Shown: piece after piece, positions 41,723-50,663 of the stretch
How the letters are laid out: each line of letters opens with the position of its first letter
Position numbering within the stretch: position 1 is the first letter of the stretch
Assembly: GCA_964246745.1 (NCBI GenBank)
Contig: CAXTRK010000007.1
Span: 1 to 64,000 of the forward strand
Direction: 5' to 3'
From: Lichenicoccus sp964246745
Lineage (GTDB): Bacteria; Pseudomonadota; Alphaproteobacteria; Acetobacterales; Acetobacteraceae
DNA length: 64,000 bases
Translations under genes and position numbers: made by a program
Notes under the pieces: generated by a model
What the model was told of the DNA's origin: nothing
Databases searched by the model: none
The model's input: the letters and a program-made list of their open reading frames with translations, nothing else

Positions 41723-43120
41723 TCAAACCAGCAGCGTCACCGTCGCGCGCAGTCCGCGCGGCAGTCGATTGGCGAGAGTGATGTCGCCGCCGAGACCGCG
41801 TACGATATTGCGTGCGATGGAGAGGCCAAGGCCGGTGCCGCCGGTTTCACGATTGCGGCTGGCCTCAAGACGGACAAACGGCTCGAACACGCGATCGAGA
41901 TCGGCGGGCATCATGCCCTGGCCGTCATCCTCGACCAGCACCGCGACAGTTCCGCCATTGGGTGGCCGTATGGTCACCTGGGCGCTGCCGCCATAGGCAA
42001 TCGCGTTGCCGATCAGGTTGGCGATCGCCCGCTTCAGCGCCAGCGAGCGCGCCTTGATGGTGATTTGCGGCGGCTCCGAGGCAAAGCCGATCTGGTTCGC
42101 CATATCCGGGCGGCCCTCGATCGCCTCGTCCAGCACCGTGCGCAGCAGCGCGGTGAGATCGAGCCTGACCAGCGGCTCGCGGTTGGCGCTGTCGCGTCCA
42201 AAGGCAAGCGTGGCGGAGACCATCGCCTCCAGTTCGTCGAGGTCGGCGGTGAATTTGCGTCGCAGCTCATCGTCCTCGATGAATTCGGAGCGTAGCTTCA
42301 GACGCGTGATCGGGGTGCGGAGATCGTGGCCGATGGCGGTCAGCAGCAGGGTGCGGTCGGTGACAAAGCGACGAATGCGGCTGGCCATGGTGTTGAAGGC
42401 GATTGCCGCGGTGGCGACCTCGAGCGGGCCATCCTCGGGCAAGGGCGGCGCGTTGACATCGCGTCCCAGCGCCTCGGCGGCGTCGGCGAGCACCCGCACC
42501 GGCGCGGTCAGCCGGCGCACCGCCCAGTGCGTGAGCAGGCCGGTCGCCACGATCATGAGGGTAAAGGCGATCGGGAAGGTGGGCGAGCCGAACAGGTTGG
42601 GCTGCGGCACACGAAAGAAGATGCTGACCCAGCGGGATTCGTCGGGGAGATGCAGTGACATCGCGAACTGGTGCCGCAGGCGATTGCTGCCGATCAGCAC
42701 CTCCGGCGGCCGCATGTGCAGCGGCACCGGCGCCAGTCGCAGATCGACCCGCATCACCCGCTGGATATAGGACGGCGCGGGATCAAGACTGCCGATGTCC
42801 GGGCCAGGGGTGAGACGGACGTGGAACCCTGACGGCAGCTTCAACCGTGCGGCTTCGGCGCTGCGCGCGGGCGGATCGGTCTCGACGATCGAGCGATAGA
42901 TCCCGGCCACGCGCACCGCGGTCTCGCGCTCGGAGTCGATACGGTCGGCGTTGATCTGATCCAAGGCGTGGATCGCCAGCCCCGCCGCCTGCACGACGCC
43001 CAGACACGTCAGCAAAACCAGGGCCGTGCGCGCGGCGAGACTGCGCGGCCAGAGCTGCGGACGCCAACGTTTTCGGGTGAGCTGTGCCTCAGACCCTCTC
43101 GACATCGGCCGCCAGGACAT
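41723..43120 (-). CDS. sensor histidine kinase (EnvZ/BaeS type)
   Basis: A 465-residue membrane kinase. TM1 at about residues 27-46 (SLAARTALVLLTCLGVVQAAG), a periplasmic sensor of about 140 residues, TM2 near residue 180 (FPIAFTLMIVATGLLTHWAV), then a HAMP linker. The H-box is LTAIGHDLRTPITRLKLR with the phosphorylated His; N, G1 and G2 boxes are LIGNAIAYGG, VEDDGQGM and GGTGLGLSIARNIV. It overlaps the regulator gene by 32 bases, so the pair is cotranscribed. The stimulus cannot be predicted. Start uncertain: ATG at 43105 is also possible. Confidence 0.9.
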   Translation of the reverse strand: MSWRPMSRGSEAQLTRKRWRPQLWPRSLAARTALVLLTCLGVVQAAGLAIHALDQINADRIDSERETAVRVAGIYRSIVETDPPARSAEAARLKLPSGFHVRLTPGPDIGSLDPAPSYIQRVMRVDLRLAPVPLHMRPPEVLIGSNRLRHQFAMSLHLPDESRWVSIFFRVPQPNLFGSPTFPIAFTLMIVATGLLTHWAVRRLTAPVRVLADAAEALGRDVNAPPLPEDGPLEVATAAIAFNTMASRIRRFVTDRTLLLTAIGHDLRTPITRLKLRSEFIEDDELRRKFTADLDELEAMVSATLAFGRDSANREPLVRLDLTALLRTVLDEAIEGRPDMANQIGFASEPPQITIKARSLALKRAIANLIGNAIAYGGSAQVTIRPPNGGTVAVLVEDDGQGMMPADLDRVFEPFVRLEASRNRETGGTGLGLSIARNIVRGLGGDITLANRLPRGLRATVTLLV

Positions 43121-43808
43121 AGCCGCCGCCGCGAACCGTCTTGATCACCTGGGCGTTGCGGCCGTCATCTTCGAGTTTGCGTCGCAGGCGGCTGATGGCC
43201 ACGTCGATAGCGCGATCGAACGGGCCGGCTTGCCTGCCGCGGAGCAGATCAAGCAGCATGTCCCGGGTCAGCACCCGGTTGGCGCGGTCCAGCAGCGCCA
43301 CCAGCAGCTCATACTCACCCCCGGTAAGCGGCACCTCGACCGCGTCCGGGTTGAGCAGCCGACGCCGCGTCGGATCAAGGATCCAGCCGGCAAATCGAAG
43401 CACCCGGTTGTCGTTGTCGGGCCTGCGTTCGTCCTGCTCGGCGGTTCGCCGCATCACCGCGCGCATGCGGGCGAGCAGTTCGCGCGGGTTGAACGGCTTG
43501 GGCAGGTAGTCGTCGGCGCCGAGCTCAAGGCCGATGATGCGGTCGGTCTCGTCACCCATCGCGGTCAACATGATGATTGGCACATTGCCTTGTTCGCGCA
43601 GCCAGCGCGCGACGTCCAGGCCGCTTTCACCGGGCAGCATCAGATCGAGGATGACGAGCTGATAGTGCCCGGCAGTCCAGGCGCGGCGCGCCTCACGGCC
43701 GTCGCGCGCCGCGGTGACGCGGAAGCGGTTGCGCTCGAGGAAGCGCGCCAGCAGGTCGCGTATCTCCCGGTCGTCATCAATGATCAGGATATGCGGCAGA
43801 GCATCCAT
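43089..43808 (-). CDS. OmpR-family response regulator
   Basis: A 239-residue two-domain regulator. The receiver has the acidic pair in ILIIDDDREIRDLL, the phosphorylated Asp in VILDLMLPGESGLD, Thr in MLTAMGDE and Lys in YLPKPFNPREL. The C-terminal OmpR/PhoB winged helix shows LDPTRRRLLNPDAVEVPLTGGEYELL, LLRGRQAGPFDRAIDVAISRLRRKL and VRGGGYVL. Phosphorylated by the overlapping histidine kinase, it would bind promoter DNA; targets are unknown. It is transcribed first of the pair. Confidence 0.93.
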   Translation of the reverse strand: MDALPHILIIDDDREIRDLLARFLERNRFRVTAARDGREARRAWTAGHYQLVILDLMLPGESGLDVARWLREQGNVPIIMLTAMGDETDRIIGLELGADDYLPKPFNPRELLARMRAVMRRTAEQDERRPDNDNRVLRFAGWILDPTRRRLLNPDAVEVPLTGGEYELLVALLDRANRVLTRDMLLDLLRGRQAGPFDRAIDVAISRLRRKLEDDGRNAQVIKTVRGGGYVLAADVERV

Positions 43809-43883
43809 CTCGCGCTACATTAGGTCCATTCGGTGGCCTATGGGCAGCCACGTTGCGTGCCGTTTCAATACCGATTGTAACAG

Positions 43884-44609
43884 CTACTCCAGGTAGAGCA
43901 TCTTGCGCGTCATGCCGCCATCGATGACGAACTCCGCCCCGGTCGCGAAACGGCTCTCCGGTCCGAGCAGCCAGGCGGCGATGCTCGCCACGTCGTCCAC
44001 GGTGCCAACCCTTCCCGCCGGATGCTGCGCGTGATCCTCCGGCCGCAACGCCTCGCCCGCAGTGTCAATCCAGCCCGGACTGATGCAGTTCGCGCGTATC
44101 ACCGGTCCCAGGCTGATCGAGAGCGCGTGGGTCAGGGCCAGCAGGCCGCCTTTGCTCGCGGCGTAGCTCTCGGTGTCAGGCTCGGACATGTGGGCGCGGG
44201 TTGAGGCGATGGTGACGATGGAAGCGGCTCCCGAGGCGCGGAGCAGGGTGCGCGCCGCCTTGGCCAGCAGGAACGTCCCGGTCAGGTTCACTGCGAGCAC
44301 ACGGTTCCACTCCGCGAGCGTCAGCGTGTCGATTGGTTTGCGGACCATCATGCCGGCATTGCAGACCAGCCCGTGCAGCGCCCCCACGCGCGCGGAGATA
44401 CCGGCCAGCGCGTCTTTGATATCGGTCTCGGACGCGGTGTCGGCGGTGATCGTCTCCAGACGATCCTCCGGTCCGTGCAGAGCTTGCAGCCCGGGTGCAT
44501 CATGGTCGAGCGCGAACACGCGCCAGCCATCCCGAAGCAGACGCAGAGTGATGCCGCGGCCGATGCCGCGCGCGGCGCCGGTGACGAGGGCGCAGGGCAT
44601 TGCCTGCAT
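43884..44609 (-). CDS. short-chain dehydrogenase
   Basis: A 241-residue classical SDR: cofactor motif TGAARGIGRGITLRL, NAG in GLVCNAGMMV, Ser in VTIASTRAH, Tyr-x3-Lys in ESYAASKGGLLALTHAL and the PGW in NCISPGWIDT. FVIDGGMTRKML is the usual C-terminus. NAD or NADP specificity and substrate are not clear; the fold suits a 3-oxoacyl or sugar/polyol reductase. Single gene, divergent from the PRC-barrel gene across about 90 bp. Confidence 0.88.
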   Translation of the reverse strand: MQAMPCALVTGAARGIGRGITLRLLRDGWRVFALDHDAPGLQALHGPEDRLETITADTASETDIKDALAGISARVGALHGLVCNAGMMVRKPIDTLTLAEWNRVLAVNLTGTFLLAKAARTLLRASGAASIVTIASTRAHMSEPDTESYAASKGGLLALTHALSISLGPVIRANCISPGWIDTAGEALRPEDHAQHPAGRVGTVDDVASIAAWLLGPESRFATGAEFVIDGGMTRKMLYLE

Positions 44610-44700
44610 GAGCCGAACACTCCAGGGTTGCCGCGATCAACGCATGCACGCTTGTCCGGGCTGCACGCGGCGGGAAAGATTGCCGTGACAGGAGGCCTTG

Positions 44701-45456
44701 ATGTCGCCGATGCCTGAGTTTCGCCAAACCAGGGCGTTGCGTGCGATCAGGACGGGAGTGTCCGCGCTGCTGCTGCAAGGAATGTTCCTGATGGAGAAGG
44801 CTGGCGCCCAGACCAATGCTGCCCCCGCCGCGAAGCCGATCCATCTGGTCGCGCCCGCCGCCGCGGCAGCGAGCGGCGCACCTCCCACGGCAAGGATTGC
44901 GCCGCCCTCGTCCGCGACACTGGCGCCGCCGGCCAGCGCCGTGCCGCCCGCAAAGACGAAGCCGCCGAAAAAGCAGACTCCGAAGCCAGGCCCAGGCGCG
45001 AACGATGCCGGAGCGAACGCCGCCAACTTGCAGACCACGACCTTGCCGCTGTTCAGCCTGATCGATCGCAACGTGGTCGGGCAGGAGAACCGCCAGATCG
45101 GCCATGTCGTCGACGTGCTGGTCAACGCCAAGGGCGAGCCCGCCGCTCTGGTGGTTGATGTTGGCGGCTTCTTGGGAATGGGTAATCGCCGCATCGCCAT
45201 CGGCTGGGAACGGTTTGTCTTGGCTGGACGTAAATCGGGCGCCGCATTGCGGATTCCATTCAGCGATGCGCAGATCAAGTCAGCGCCCGCCTATGGAGGT
45301 TTGCGGGAGGTGAGCGTCGTCCAGGGCGCGGTCCATCGCGCCACCGCCGCGGCCGCGGGCACCTCGATTTCCTCCAGCCGGGTCAATCTGGGCGAGGATC
45401 CGGGTCCGCTCTCGACCGACAAGGCATCGTCGGCAAACTCGCTCAATCCCGACTGA
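44701..45456 (+). CDS. exported PRC-barrel domain protein
   Basis: A 251-residue protein with a signal-like N-terminus, a 60-residue Ala/Pro/Lys-rich linker (AAPAAKPIHLVAPAAAAAS and PPAKTKPPKKQTPKPG) and a C-terminal PRC-barrel: IDRNVVGQENRQIGHVVDVLVNAKG, ALVVDVGGFLGMGNRRIAIGW. PRC barrels bind ligands or proteins; the exported ones are envelope proteins of unclear role. AGGAGG just before the ATG at 44701 supports the start. Followed after 9 bases by an MFS gene. Confidence 0.78.
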   Translation: MSPMPEFRQTRALRAIRTGVSALLLQGMFLMEKAGAQTNAAPAAKPIHLVAPAAAAASGAPPTARIAPPSSATLAPPASAVPPAKTKPPKKQTPKPGPGANDAGANAANLQTTTLPLFSLIDRNVVGQENRQIGHVVDVLVNAKGEPAALVVDVGGFLGMGNRRIAIGWERFVLAGRKSGAALRIPFSDAQIKSAPAYGGLREVSVVQGAVHRATAAAAGTSISSSRVNLGEDPGPLSTDKASSANSLNPD

Positions 45457-45465
45457 GACAACCGG

Positions 45466-46722
45466 GTGCGCCTCGCCTCCTTTCGGATCGGCAGCCAGCA
45501 GGGGCTGGACTGGCTGAACTTCTTCGTCGCCAACCTGCAGACGGCGTTCGGGCCGTTTATCGCGGTCTATCTCACCGGAGAGCACTGGACGCAGGGAGAG
45601 ATCGGTCTGGCGCTCAGCGCCGGCACGGTGACCGCGCTGATCAGCCAGGTGCCGGCGGGTGCTGCCGTTGACGCGCTCAGCAACAAGCATCTCGCTGCCT
45701 TCATCGCGATCATCGCGATCATCGCGTCGTGCCTGCTGCTCGTTGTGTTTCCGCAACCCTTGCCGGTGATGGCGGCGGAAGTGCTGCATGGCTTTGCGAG
45801 CTGCATGCTCAATCCGGCGATCGCGGCGATTACGCTTGGCATGGTGGCAACGCACATGGCGGAGGGTGGGGCGCCCGGAGCACTGGGCCGCAGGCTGGGC
45901 CGCAATGCCAGCTTCGCCTCGGTCGGCAACGCGGTCGCGGCCGGGCTGATGGGCGGCGTCGGCTATCTCGTCTCGGCGAGTGCGACGTTCTTTCTGGGCG
46001 CCTTGCTGGCAGTGCCCGGACTGATAGCGCTTCGCGCGATCGAGCGGCCAAAGCAATTCCCATCTGATGCCGCGGCGATGGCGGACCCGGAGTACGATCG
46101 GCCGACGAAGCAGGCCTCGCCCAGCGTGCTGGCGCTGCTGCGCGACCGCAGGCTGGTGGCCTTCGCGGTGTGCGCCGCGCTGTTCTTTCTCTCCAACGCC
46201 GCGATACTGCCGCTGGCCGCGGGCGAGATCACCAAGGAGTCGCCGCAGCGGGCAGAGCTGATCATTGCCGCCTGCATTCTGGCGCCGCAACTGATCCTCG
46301 CGGCGATCTCGCCGCAGGTCGGCCGTCTCGCCGAGACGGTGGGGCGACGGCCGGTCATGCTGGTCGGCTTTTCCGCGCTCCCGATCAAGGCGCTTCTGCT
46401 GGCGACGACCAGCAATCCATGGTTGATCGTTCTGTTCATGCTGCTCGACGGAGTGAGCGCCGCCTCGTTCCAGGTCATGCTGCCGTTGATCACCGCCGAT
46501 CTGACCCGAGGCACGGGCCGTTTCAATTTGTGCATGGGCTTCTTTGGCCTTGCCGTCGGCATCGGCGCCAGCTTCAGCACCACGCTAGCCGGCTTCGTCG
46601 CCGACCGCTCGGTGCCGCTTGGTTTCCTGATGCTGGCGGCCGCCGGACTTGCCTGCGTGCTGATGGTCTGGCTGCTGTTTGACGATAGCACGCCGAGGCG
46701 TGGCCGCCCGCGCACAGCCTGA
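45466..46722 (+). CDS. MFS transporter
   Basis: A 418-residue, 12-helix major facilitator from a GTG start. Loop 2-3 is less typical (SQVPAGAAVDALSNKHL), and the second half has QVGRLAETVGRRPVML. It ends DDSTPRRGRPRTA. No arginine cluster points to a substrate; drug or metabolite efflux is likely. Within helix 3 the DNA has a nine-base unit ATCGCGATC in tandem (45703-45726), coding FIAIIAIIAS. The gene follows the PRC-barrel gene by 9 bases. Confidence 0.82.
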   Translation: MRLASFRIGSQQGLDWLNFFVANLQTAFGPFIAVYLTGEHWTQGEIGLALSAGTVTALISQVPAGAAVDALSNKHLAAFIAIIAIIASCLLLVVFPQPLPVMAAEVLHGFASCMLNPAIAAITLGMVATHMAEGGAPGALGRRLGRNASFASVGNAVAAGLMGGVGYLVSASATFFLGALLAVPGLIALRAIERPKQFPSDAAAMADPEYDRPTKQASPSVLALLRDRRLVAFAVCAALFFLSNAAILPLAAGEITKESPQRAELIIAACILAPQLILAAISPQVGRLAETVGRRPVMLVGFSALPIKALLLATTSNPWLIVLFMLLDGVSAASFQVMLPLITADLTRGTGRFNLCMGFFGLAVGIGASFSTTLAGFVADRSVPLGFLMLAAAGLACVLMVWLLFDDSTPRRGRPRTA

Positions 46723-46789
46723 CGGATTTGCCATTTGAGCGCCGCGACCCACCTTGATGCCGAGTAACCAAGCCTGAGGAGAAGAAAAC

Positions 46790-47200
46790 ATGGTCGAGGA
46801 CGTCGTTCCCGAGCGGGCCTGGCAGGCTCTCGTCGAAAATCCGGATGCGCGGCTCGTCGATGTGCGCACCGATGCGGAGTGGACGTATGTCGGACTGCCG
46901 GACCTATCCGAAGTCGACAAACAGGTGTTGCTGATCGCCTGGCAAGGCTTCCCGAGCGGGGCCCTGAACCAGCGCTTCCTGCAGCAGCTCGGTGGCTCTG
47001 GCCTGACCGAAGCGCATGAGATCTACTTCATCTGCCGCAGCGGCACCCGCAGCCTGGCCGCGGCCGAGGCGGCCCGCGCGGCCGGCTATGCGAACGTCTA
47101 TAATGTCGCCGATGGTTTCGAAGGACCGCCTGACGCGGATGGCCACCGCGGCGGTGTCGCCGGCTGGAAGGCCAGCGGCCTGCCATGGCGTCAGCGATAG
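46790..47200 (+). CDS. rhodanese-like domain protein
   Basis: A 136-residue single-domain rhodanese. N-terminal LVDVRTDAEWTYVGLPDLSE, then the active-site loop YFICRSGTRSLAAAEAA with the catalytic Cys, and YNVADGFEGPPD at the end. It would transfer sulfur (sulfurtransferase) in the cytoplasm; the loop CRSGTRS is the small single-domain form. AGGAG precedes the ATG. Convergent with the DUF2272 gene, 7 bases between ends. Confidence 0.92.
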   Translation: MVEDVVPERAWQALVENPDARLVDVRTDAEWTYVGLPDLSEVDKQVLLIAWQGFPSGALNQRFLQQLGGSGLTEAHEIYFICRSGTRSLAAAEAARAAGYANVYNVADGFEGPPDADGHRGGVAGWKASGLPWRQR

Positions 47201-47207
47201 CGCCGGA

Positions 47208-48092
47208 TCACTCATCCCCCGCCGGCTCGTTCTCGGCGTCGTAGAGCACCTGCAGCACGACGCACCAGGAGTAGCGTGTGTCATAGAGCGTGCCGTTCTG
47301 GCTGGTCAGCAACCCGGTTGGTCCGACCGGGACGTGGGTCAGCGTCACCGCGTCGTCGACATTGCCGCCGATGATGCTGATCTGGTTGGGCAGGCTTGCC
47401 ACCACCAATCCGCAATGAGCGGGAAACAGGTCACGTGTCGGCAGGTTGTGAAAGGCGACAACACGGCTGGCGCCGCGGCCGGCGCAGATCAGATCACCCG
47501 GAAATGGGGCGTAGAGGGCCGGATCGCGCGCGCGGAGCCGGGCGGCGGTGCCGGCAGCGGCAGCGTTGATATAGGTCGCGTGATTGGGGGCGTAGGGAAA
47601 CCCGGCCCCGGCTCCGGCAATGCGCATGACATAGGAGATGAACGCCGCTGACCAGGCGTACGTCCCATCCTCGGTGAAAGCGAACACATGCCCCGCGTCG
47701 CCGTGCTTGCCGGTCCAGCCAACCTCGCGCTCGTCCGGGTCCTGCCCGATCCACCAATATTCTCCGACCCGCTGCCAGAGACCCGGCAGACGCTCAGGCT
47801 TGGCGGCCGGAGATGTCGGGTCGGGACGCTGTTCCGGATCGTCGTCATCCACGGGCGCCCCGAACAGACGCCATTCGCGCGTGGCGATCGCGATCGCGTC
47901 GGTTCGGTTGAACGGCTCAAATCCTCGTGTCGCGAACGCCGGCACATGCTCGTCCACGGCACTGGGTCCCTGCGCGTTGCGGAATTGCGCAAGCGGGGTG
48001 CGCCCCTCCGGCGCGCAGGCAGAGAGCAACGCGCCTACGCACAGCAGGTTGGCGATGGCCCAATGGCATTGTCCGCGCATGTTCGACATCAT
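47208..48092 (-). CDS. DUF2272 lipoprotein (putative peptidoglycan amidase-fold)
   Basis: A 294-residue lipoprotein (lipobox LLSACAP) with a DUF2272 domain related to NlpC/P60-CHAP: WSAAFISYVMRIAG, FPYAPNHATYINAA, GDLICAGRGASRVVAFHN and AHCGLVVASLPNQISIIGGN. The expected catalytic Cys before SAAFIS is a Trp, as in most DUF2272 members, so activity is unproven. Likely anchored in the outer or inner membrane periplasm. Function in cell-wall metabolism is an inference. Confidence 0.8.
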   Translation of the reverse strand: MMSNMRGQCHWAIANLLCVGALLSACAPEGRTPLAQFRNAQGPSAVDEHVPAFATRGFEPFNRTDAIAIATREWRLFGAPVDDDDPEQRPDPTSPAAKPERLPGLWQRVGEYWWIGQDPDEREVGWTGKHGDAGHVFAFTEDGTYAWSAAFISYVMRIAGAGAGFPYAPNHATYINAAAAGTAARLRARDPALYAPFPGDLICAGRGASRVVAFHNLPTRDLFPAHCGLVVASLPNQISIIGGNVDDAVTLTHVPVGPTGLLTSQNGTLYDTRYSWCVVLQVLYDAENEPAGDE

Positions 48093-48246
48093 TCCGTGCG
48101 CCGTTGCGGTAAAGAAAGGACAGCATGGTGTTCATGCCCGTTCCAGGAACAATCCTGCAAGTCCTGCTTCGCTCGCAGCATCGCGGCTTGCCTTTGCCGT
48201 GCGCCGGGAGCACTTCACTGCGCCCATAACGGGCTGCGGGAATGTC

Positions 48247-49128
48247 ATGCTGATTGCCAGGACTTTAGAGGATCTTGCGCGCGCGCGGGCAAAGCTCGCA
48301 GGCTCGCCGACGGCGACGCTTGCGCTGGTTCCAACCATGGGAGCGCTCCACGCCGGTCATGCGTCGCTGCTTCGGGCGGCGCGCGCGCAGAGCGACATCG
48401 TCGCCGCCTCGATCTTCGTCAACCCGACTCAGTTCGACAATCCGGAGGATCTGGCCCGCTACCCCCGAGACATGGAAGCCGATCTCGCGGCGCTCCGTGA
48501 TGCGGGATGCGATCTGGCTTGGACCCCTACGGTCGAAATCATGTATGCCGATGAAAACTCTGTCCGCGTAATGCTCGACGGTCCGGCACGCGGCTGGGAG
48601 GCCGATTTCCGCCCGGGACATTTCACCGGGGTTGCCACCGTGGTCGTGAAACTGATCAATCAGCTCGGCCCGGCGCGGGCCTACTTTGGCGAGAAGGATT
48701 GGCAGCAGCTACAGGCCATCCGAAGCGTCGTCGCGGCACTCTTCATTCCCGTCACGATCGAGGCCGTGGCAACGATGCGCGACCCAGATGGCTTAGCGAT
48801 GTCATCGCGTAACCGCCGCCTTGGCAGAGAAGACAGAGAGCGTGCGCCCGCGCTTTATCGTGGTCTGCTGCGCGCTGCCCGTGCCATTGTCGAAGGCGAT
48901 GCGGTGCCAGCGGTCTTGGAAACCGCCCGCGAGGATCTCGCGCTGCGGGGTTTCAAGGTGGATTACTTGGCTTTGATCTCCGGCTCCGGCATGCATCCGA
49001 TCAGCACTCTCGCTCCTGATGCACGGTTGATCGCAGCGGCTCGTCTGGGCGGCGTGCGTCTGCTCGACAACATCGCGATTGAGCCGCCGGCGTCAACCGA
49101 CCGGCCCAATCGCGAGGCGCCGCGATGA
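48247..49128 (+). CDS. panC: pantothenate synthetase
   Basis: A 293-residue PanC that joins pantoate and beta-alanine with ATP. Motifs: LALVPTMGALHAGHASLLRAA (P-x-M-G-x-L-H-x-G-H), SIFVNPTQFDNPEDLARYPR, FRPGHFTGVATVVVKL, YFGEKDWQQLQAIR and AMSSRNRRL. The ATG at 48247 is where the family begins; the frame is open further upstream but reads antisense of DUF2272. It is the last gene of high G+C before the composition change. Confidence 0.93.
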   Translation: MLIARTLEDLARARAKLAGSPTATLALVPTMGALHAGHASLLRAARAQSDIVAASIFVNPTQFDNPEDLARYPRDMEADLAALRDAGCDLAWTPTVEIMYADENSVRVMLDGPARGWEADFRPGHFTGVATVVVKLINQLGPARAYFGEKDWQQLQAIRSVVAALFIPVTIEAVATMRDPDGLAMSSRNRRLGREDRERAPALYRGLLRAARAIVEGDAVPAVLETAREDLALRGFKVDYLALISGSGMHPISTLAPDARLIAAARLGGVRLLDNIAIEPPASTDRPNREAPR

Positions 49129-49304
49129 GTTTGGCTGTTCTTTAGTCGCCAAGGATGGAACTTGCCTGTAACGGTTGCTTTTGGTTGACACGGAAGCATC
49201 AGTCGATCGATAGAGCGGGGTAGACGACATCCGCGCGACCACGGTCAACGTCTTCTAGACAAGCGTCTTTCAAGAACGATCCGAAATCGAGGAAGGGCCA
49301 GATC

Positions 49305-49946
49305 ATGAGCAAGGAAACCGGCCGCAAGACGAGAGAGCGGCGATCGAGCGCAGCGACGGCGAAGCCGGCCGCTCGGCGCCCGGCGGCTGGGACTGGAGAA
49401 AGCAAGGTCACGCCAGCCAAGCGCGCCGTCAAAGGCGCGGCCACGGGATCCGTTGCCGCACCACATCGGACAAGCAAAATCTCGGCGGCGCCTACGTCGA
49501 AATCGGCCCCGGTCCGCGCCGAGGCTGTCGCAGCACCCGGTGCCGTCCGAACGTCGCCTGCGCGCGTTGGGGACGCTCATGTCTCCCGCAAGGAAGCCAT
49601 CGCTCCTCGTGAGCGGGTCGGCAGGCCGGCGGCAACGCGATTGGCCGGACATAAGGCAGTCTTGTCTTCAAAGCTTGAGAGCGACGGCAGCCGTGGTGCA
49701 GGCAAGAACGCGCCTGTCGCTGTCGCCCGTAAGACGCAAGCTGCAAGCGTATCGAAGCTCAAGCACCCGCAGCAGCCTTCGCTTGCCACGGCAAGCGTCA
49801 AGCGCGTGAAGAATGCCGTGTCGGTGCGCCAGGCGGCGAACAAGCAAGCTTCAATGAAGAACCGGAGGCGTGTGGCAGCAACCGACTCCGGCACCGTCGC
49901 CATGTCCTTACCTTCCGAAGATCACCAGCAGACAGATAACGGATGA
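49305..49946 (+). CDS. basic, disordered, histone-H1-like protein
   Basis: A 213-residue protein rich in Lys, Arg, Ala, Ser and Pro with no hydrophobic core: MSKETGRKTRERRSSAATAK, PAKRAVKGAATG, ATSKSAPVRAEA and KRVKNAVSVRQAANKQASMK. It is probably intrinsically disordered and may bind nucleic acid, as histone H1-like bacterial proteins do. GGAAGGGCC precedes the ATG. No family recognised; the frame may be genuine because composition and ribosome site agree. It is at the edge of the flagellar segment. A chance open frame in high-GC DNA is the alternative. Confidence 0.5.
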   Translation: MSKETGRKTRERRSSAATAKPAARRPAAGTGESKVTPAKRAVKGAATGSVAAPHRTSKISAAPTSKSAPVRAEAVAAPGAVRTSPARVGDAHVSRKEAIAPRERVGRPAATRLAGHKAVLSSKLESDGSRGAGKNAPVAVARKTQAASVSKLKHPQQPSLATASVKRVKNAVSVRQAANKQASMKNRRRVAATDSGTVAMSLPSEDHQQTDNG

Positions 49947-49974
49947 ACCTCGACAGCGATCGGTTGCGATCTGG

Positions 49975-50361
49975 TCAGGCTCGGGCAACAATCGCGAAGG
50001 CTCTGGCCGTGCTTGGCCGTCCGACATAAGCCCCCTTCGAGCCATACCCCGTCACCTGACCAGTTCCCCTCGCAGCCAGGGCAAGCAGCGACATGATATG
50101 TCGCTGCGCCCCGATTCCTCTTTCAAGCAGGCTTTTGTTTTCCAGGGTGGCGTCTCGTAGTCTGATCACGAGTATGCGCGTCATCTCGTCGGCCCCGCTG
50201 ATCGCCGCTCTTTCCAAGGAAAAGTGTTCCAGTTGTGCGAGCGCGCTCTGCTTGTCAGGAAGCAGCCTGGCCGCTGCTGGCAGGTTAAGGCTCCGCAAGG
50301 CTTCGTTCTCTTTGTCAAGCACATCCGTAAGCTGGGTCAGAGCCATCCGAAACGCGTTCAT
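49975..50361 (-). CDS. FlgN-like flagellar chaperone
   Basis: A 128-residue alpha-helical protein: ALTQLTDVLDKENEALRSLN, ALAQLEHFSLER, a long coiled coil, and a divergent C-terminus (GSKGAYVGRPSTARAFAI). The coiled-coil pattern with a variable tail and its place directly after flgJ fit FlgN, the export chaperone for hook-filament junction proteins FlgK and FlgL. Overlaps flgJ by 4 bases, so it is translationally coupled. The name rests on position and helical pattern; sequence identity to FlgN is weak. Confidence 0.6.
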   Translation of the reverse strand: MNAFRMALTQLTDVLDKENEALRSLNLPAAARLLPDKQSALAQLEHFSLERAAISGADEMTRILVIRLRDATLENKSLLERGIGAQRHIMSLLALAARGTGQVTGYGSKGAYVGRPSTARAFAIVARA

Positions 50362-50663
50362 TGCCGTTTCTCCTGCATCTTCAGCATTTCATCGTAGATG
50401 GGCTTCGCGAGCCCAAGCCCGCCATGCTGCTCCACTTCCTTGGCCATTTCGGTAACCAGCATCGGCTGGAAGTTCTTTTCGCCTTCGCCACCGCCGAAGC
50501 TGCCCCCCGACATATCGACTGTCGAGAACATCGGTTGCAGGAGTTGCCCGATTGCCATGGCCTCAAAATCTTGCGCCGCCTTCCACAGGCGTGGGTTTGC
50601 CGAGGCGTCGGCCTCTCCTGAAGACGCCGCGGCTTCTGGAGGATTCTTTACAATCACCGTCAT
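50358..50663 (-). CDS. flgJ: flagellar rod-binding protein FlgJ (N-terminal domain only)
   Basis: A 101-residue protein with WKAAQDFEAMAIGQLLQPMF, VDMSGGSFGGGEGEKNFQPMLV and ELMKEVEQHGGLGLAKPIYDEM-like segments. The motif F-x-A-x-x-I...QPM and GGGEGEKxFQxML match the rod-cap domain of FlgJ. As usual in alphaproteobacteria, it lacks the muramidase domain, so a separate lytic transglycosylase must open the wall; one is 15 kb away. Overlaps flgI by 4 bases. Confidence 0.9.
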   Translation of the reverse strand: MTVIVKNPPEAAASSGEADASANPRLWKAAQDFEAMAIGQLLQPMFSTVDMSGGSFGGGEGEKNFQPMLVTEMAKEVEQHGGLGLAKPIYDEMLKMQEKRQ

